Positions 63,516 to 64,000 of a DNA stretch of 64,000 bases are shown piece after piece (the stretch's first letter is position 1; the number at the start of each line of letters is the position of its first letter). The DNA comes from Pelagimonas varians (GTDB taxonomy: Bacteria > Pseudomonadota > Alphaproteobacteria > Rhodobacterales > Rhodobacteraceae): contig NZ_QKMF01000004.1 of the NCBI RefSeq assembly GCF_003208435.1, positions 293,290-357,289 on the forward strand. The letters are read 5' to 3'. Under the pieces are notes generated by a model. That model made no database searches. It had not been told where the DNA came from and worked only from the letters and a program-made list of their open reading frames with translations. Made by a program: the position numbers and the translations under genes.

Positions 63516-64000
63516 ATGATGTATCTCATTTGCTGCACGAGTAATGCCAATGATTATCTGGATGGCGGTACCGGCAAAGCTGATCTGAGTGGCGGTGATG
63601 ACGAAACAGTCTATACGATTGCCGAAGACGATGTGCTTTTGTATGTGAGCAGTGGCAACATAGGCAATTGGAACGACATCGGAACCGGGCCCAACGCCAA
63701 CATTGGATCTTTGGTGGAACTGGAAGAAGCCCCTGCCTTGCCGGGCGTTGTCGATATCGACGTATTGTCCAATGACACGGATGTTGACAATGGTGCGGTC
63801 CTGACTGTTGCATCCGTTGATGCGGTCAGCGCAAGCGGCGCAACGCTATCCCTGAATGGCGACGGGACGGTGAAATACGTGGCCACGGCGCAAGCAACCA
63901 TTTCCGTCACGGTGACGGGCACGAATGATGCGCCGAGTTTGGCGGCAGGTGTTGCGGCAGCGGTTGAAGACGGTCCGACGGTGGATGTTGATCTGACTGC
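63516..64000 (+). CDS. RTX/VCBS-repeat protein, 5' part only
   Basis: The frame (positions divisible by 3) is open to the window end and is not closed. It begins, at the earliest plausible ATG, with a short hydrophobic stretch. A single RTX-like Ca-binding segment follows (NDYLDGGTGKADLSGGDDE). Next is a VCBS/cadherin-like unit (VVDIDVLSNDTDVDNGAVLT, LNGDGTVKYVA, ISVTVTGTNDAPSLAAG), and then the start of the next unit (AVEDGPTVDVDLT). Such proteins are secreted by type I systems and act as adhesins or surface proteins. The start is uncertain because no ribosome-binding sequence is visible. The unit seems shorter than a normal VCBS repeat. Confidence 0.6.
   Translation, partial: MMYLICCTSNANDYLDGGTGKADLSGGDDETVYTIAEDDVLLYVSSGNIGNWNDIGTGPNANIGSLVELEEAPALPGVVDIDVLSNDTDVDNGAVLTVASVDAVSASGATLSLNGDGTVKYVATAQATISVTVTGTNDAPSLAAGVAAAVEDGPTVDVDLT

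Noticed and set aside
1..64000. CRISPR arrays, tRNA/rRNA genes, insertion sequences, integrases, prophage
   Set aside because: I saw no regularly spaced direct repeats, no tRNA-like cloverleaf or rRNA sequence and no transposase or integrase motifs. A tRNAscan/Infernal run would be needed to exclude small RNAs.

Overview
The window looks like a chromosomal segment of a marine alphaproteobacterium of the Rhodobacterales (roseobacter group). This rests on the mix of families: a class II (B12-dependent) ribonucleotide reductase tail, a eukaryote-type NADP isocitrate dehydrogenase, a class II DAHP synthase, a GlxA-type AraC regulator, LivKGFHM and polar amino acid ABC importers, a BKACE enzyme and RTX/VCBS-type repeats. 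The genus is not determined. I found no rRNA, tRNA, transposase, integrase or CRISPR array.

Layout. (1) 1-9.5 kb: the 3' end of nrdJ, a glycosyltransferase, icd, a chemoreceptor, an MFS exporter, a small secreted protein, a two-TM K+ channel coupled to a DsbA/FrnE-like protein, and an acyl-CoA synthetase divergent from an XRE-cupin regulator. (2) 9.5-14.8 kb: a complete branched-chain amino acid importer transcribed leftwards, livK-livG-livF-livH-livM, with a hairpin after livK. (3) 15-21 kb: a small secreted protein, a GNAT/GlxA pair, class II DAHP synthase and a cytoplasmic BisC-like molybdoenzyme. (4) 21.2-26.7 kb: three exported proteins of unknown function, led by a 1166-residue multi-repeat protein.

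(5) 27.4-41.3 kb: a Wzx/Wzy-type exopolysaccharide locus. It holds three glycosyltransferases, a flippase, an outer-membrane export lipoprotein, a chain-length protein, a polymerase/ligase and a fused WecB/TagA plus priming glycosyl-phosphate transferase. Embedded in it are a hybrid histidine kinase with REC and Hpt domains, a SUOX-fold partner that lacks cysteine, and a LuxR-type response regulator. A palindrome, CTACCCG-N2-CGGGTAG, recurs 80-95 bp upstream of three divergent or separate transcription units of this locus, with a half-site before the response regulator. I infer that this is the operator of the locus's own two-component system.

(6) 41.4-44.2 kb: a translationally coupled pair, a small helical protein and a DEAH helicase, of unknown role. 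(7) 44.2-54.1 kb: a catabolic operon (aminotransferase, BKACE, HDAC-like deacetylase, M20 amidohydrolase, alanine racemase), a divergent LysR regulator and an amino acid ABC importer. A 19-bp element, 15/19 identical, plus ATTATAGAT lies both in the LysR/aminotransferase intergenic region and upstream of the importer's binding protein, which ties uptake to catabolism. (8) 54.2-64 kb: two phosphate transporters in tandem, an arylsulfatase, an MtfA peptidase, a gene-poor stretch with a possible frameshifted remnant, an outer-membrane beta-barrel, an atypical APH-fold kinase and the 5' part of an RTX/VCBS repeat protein that runs off the window.
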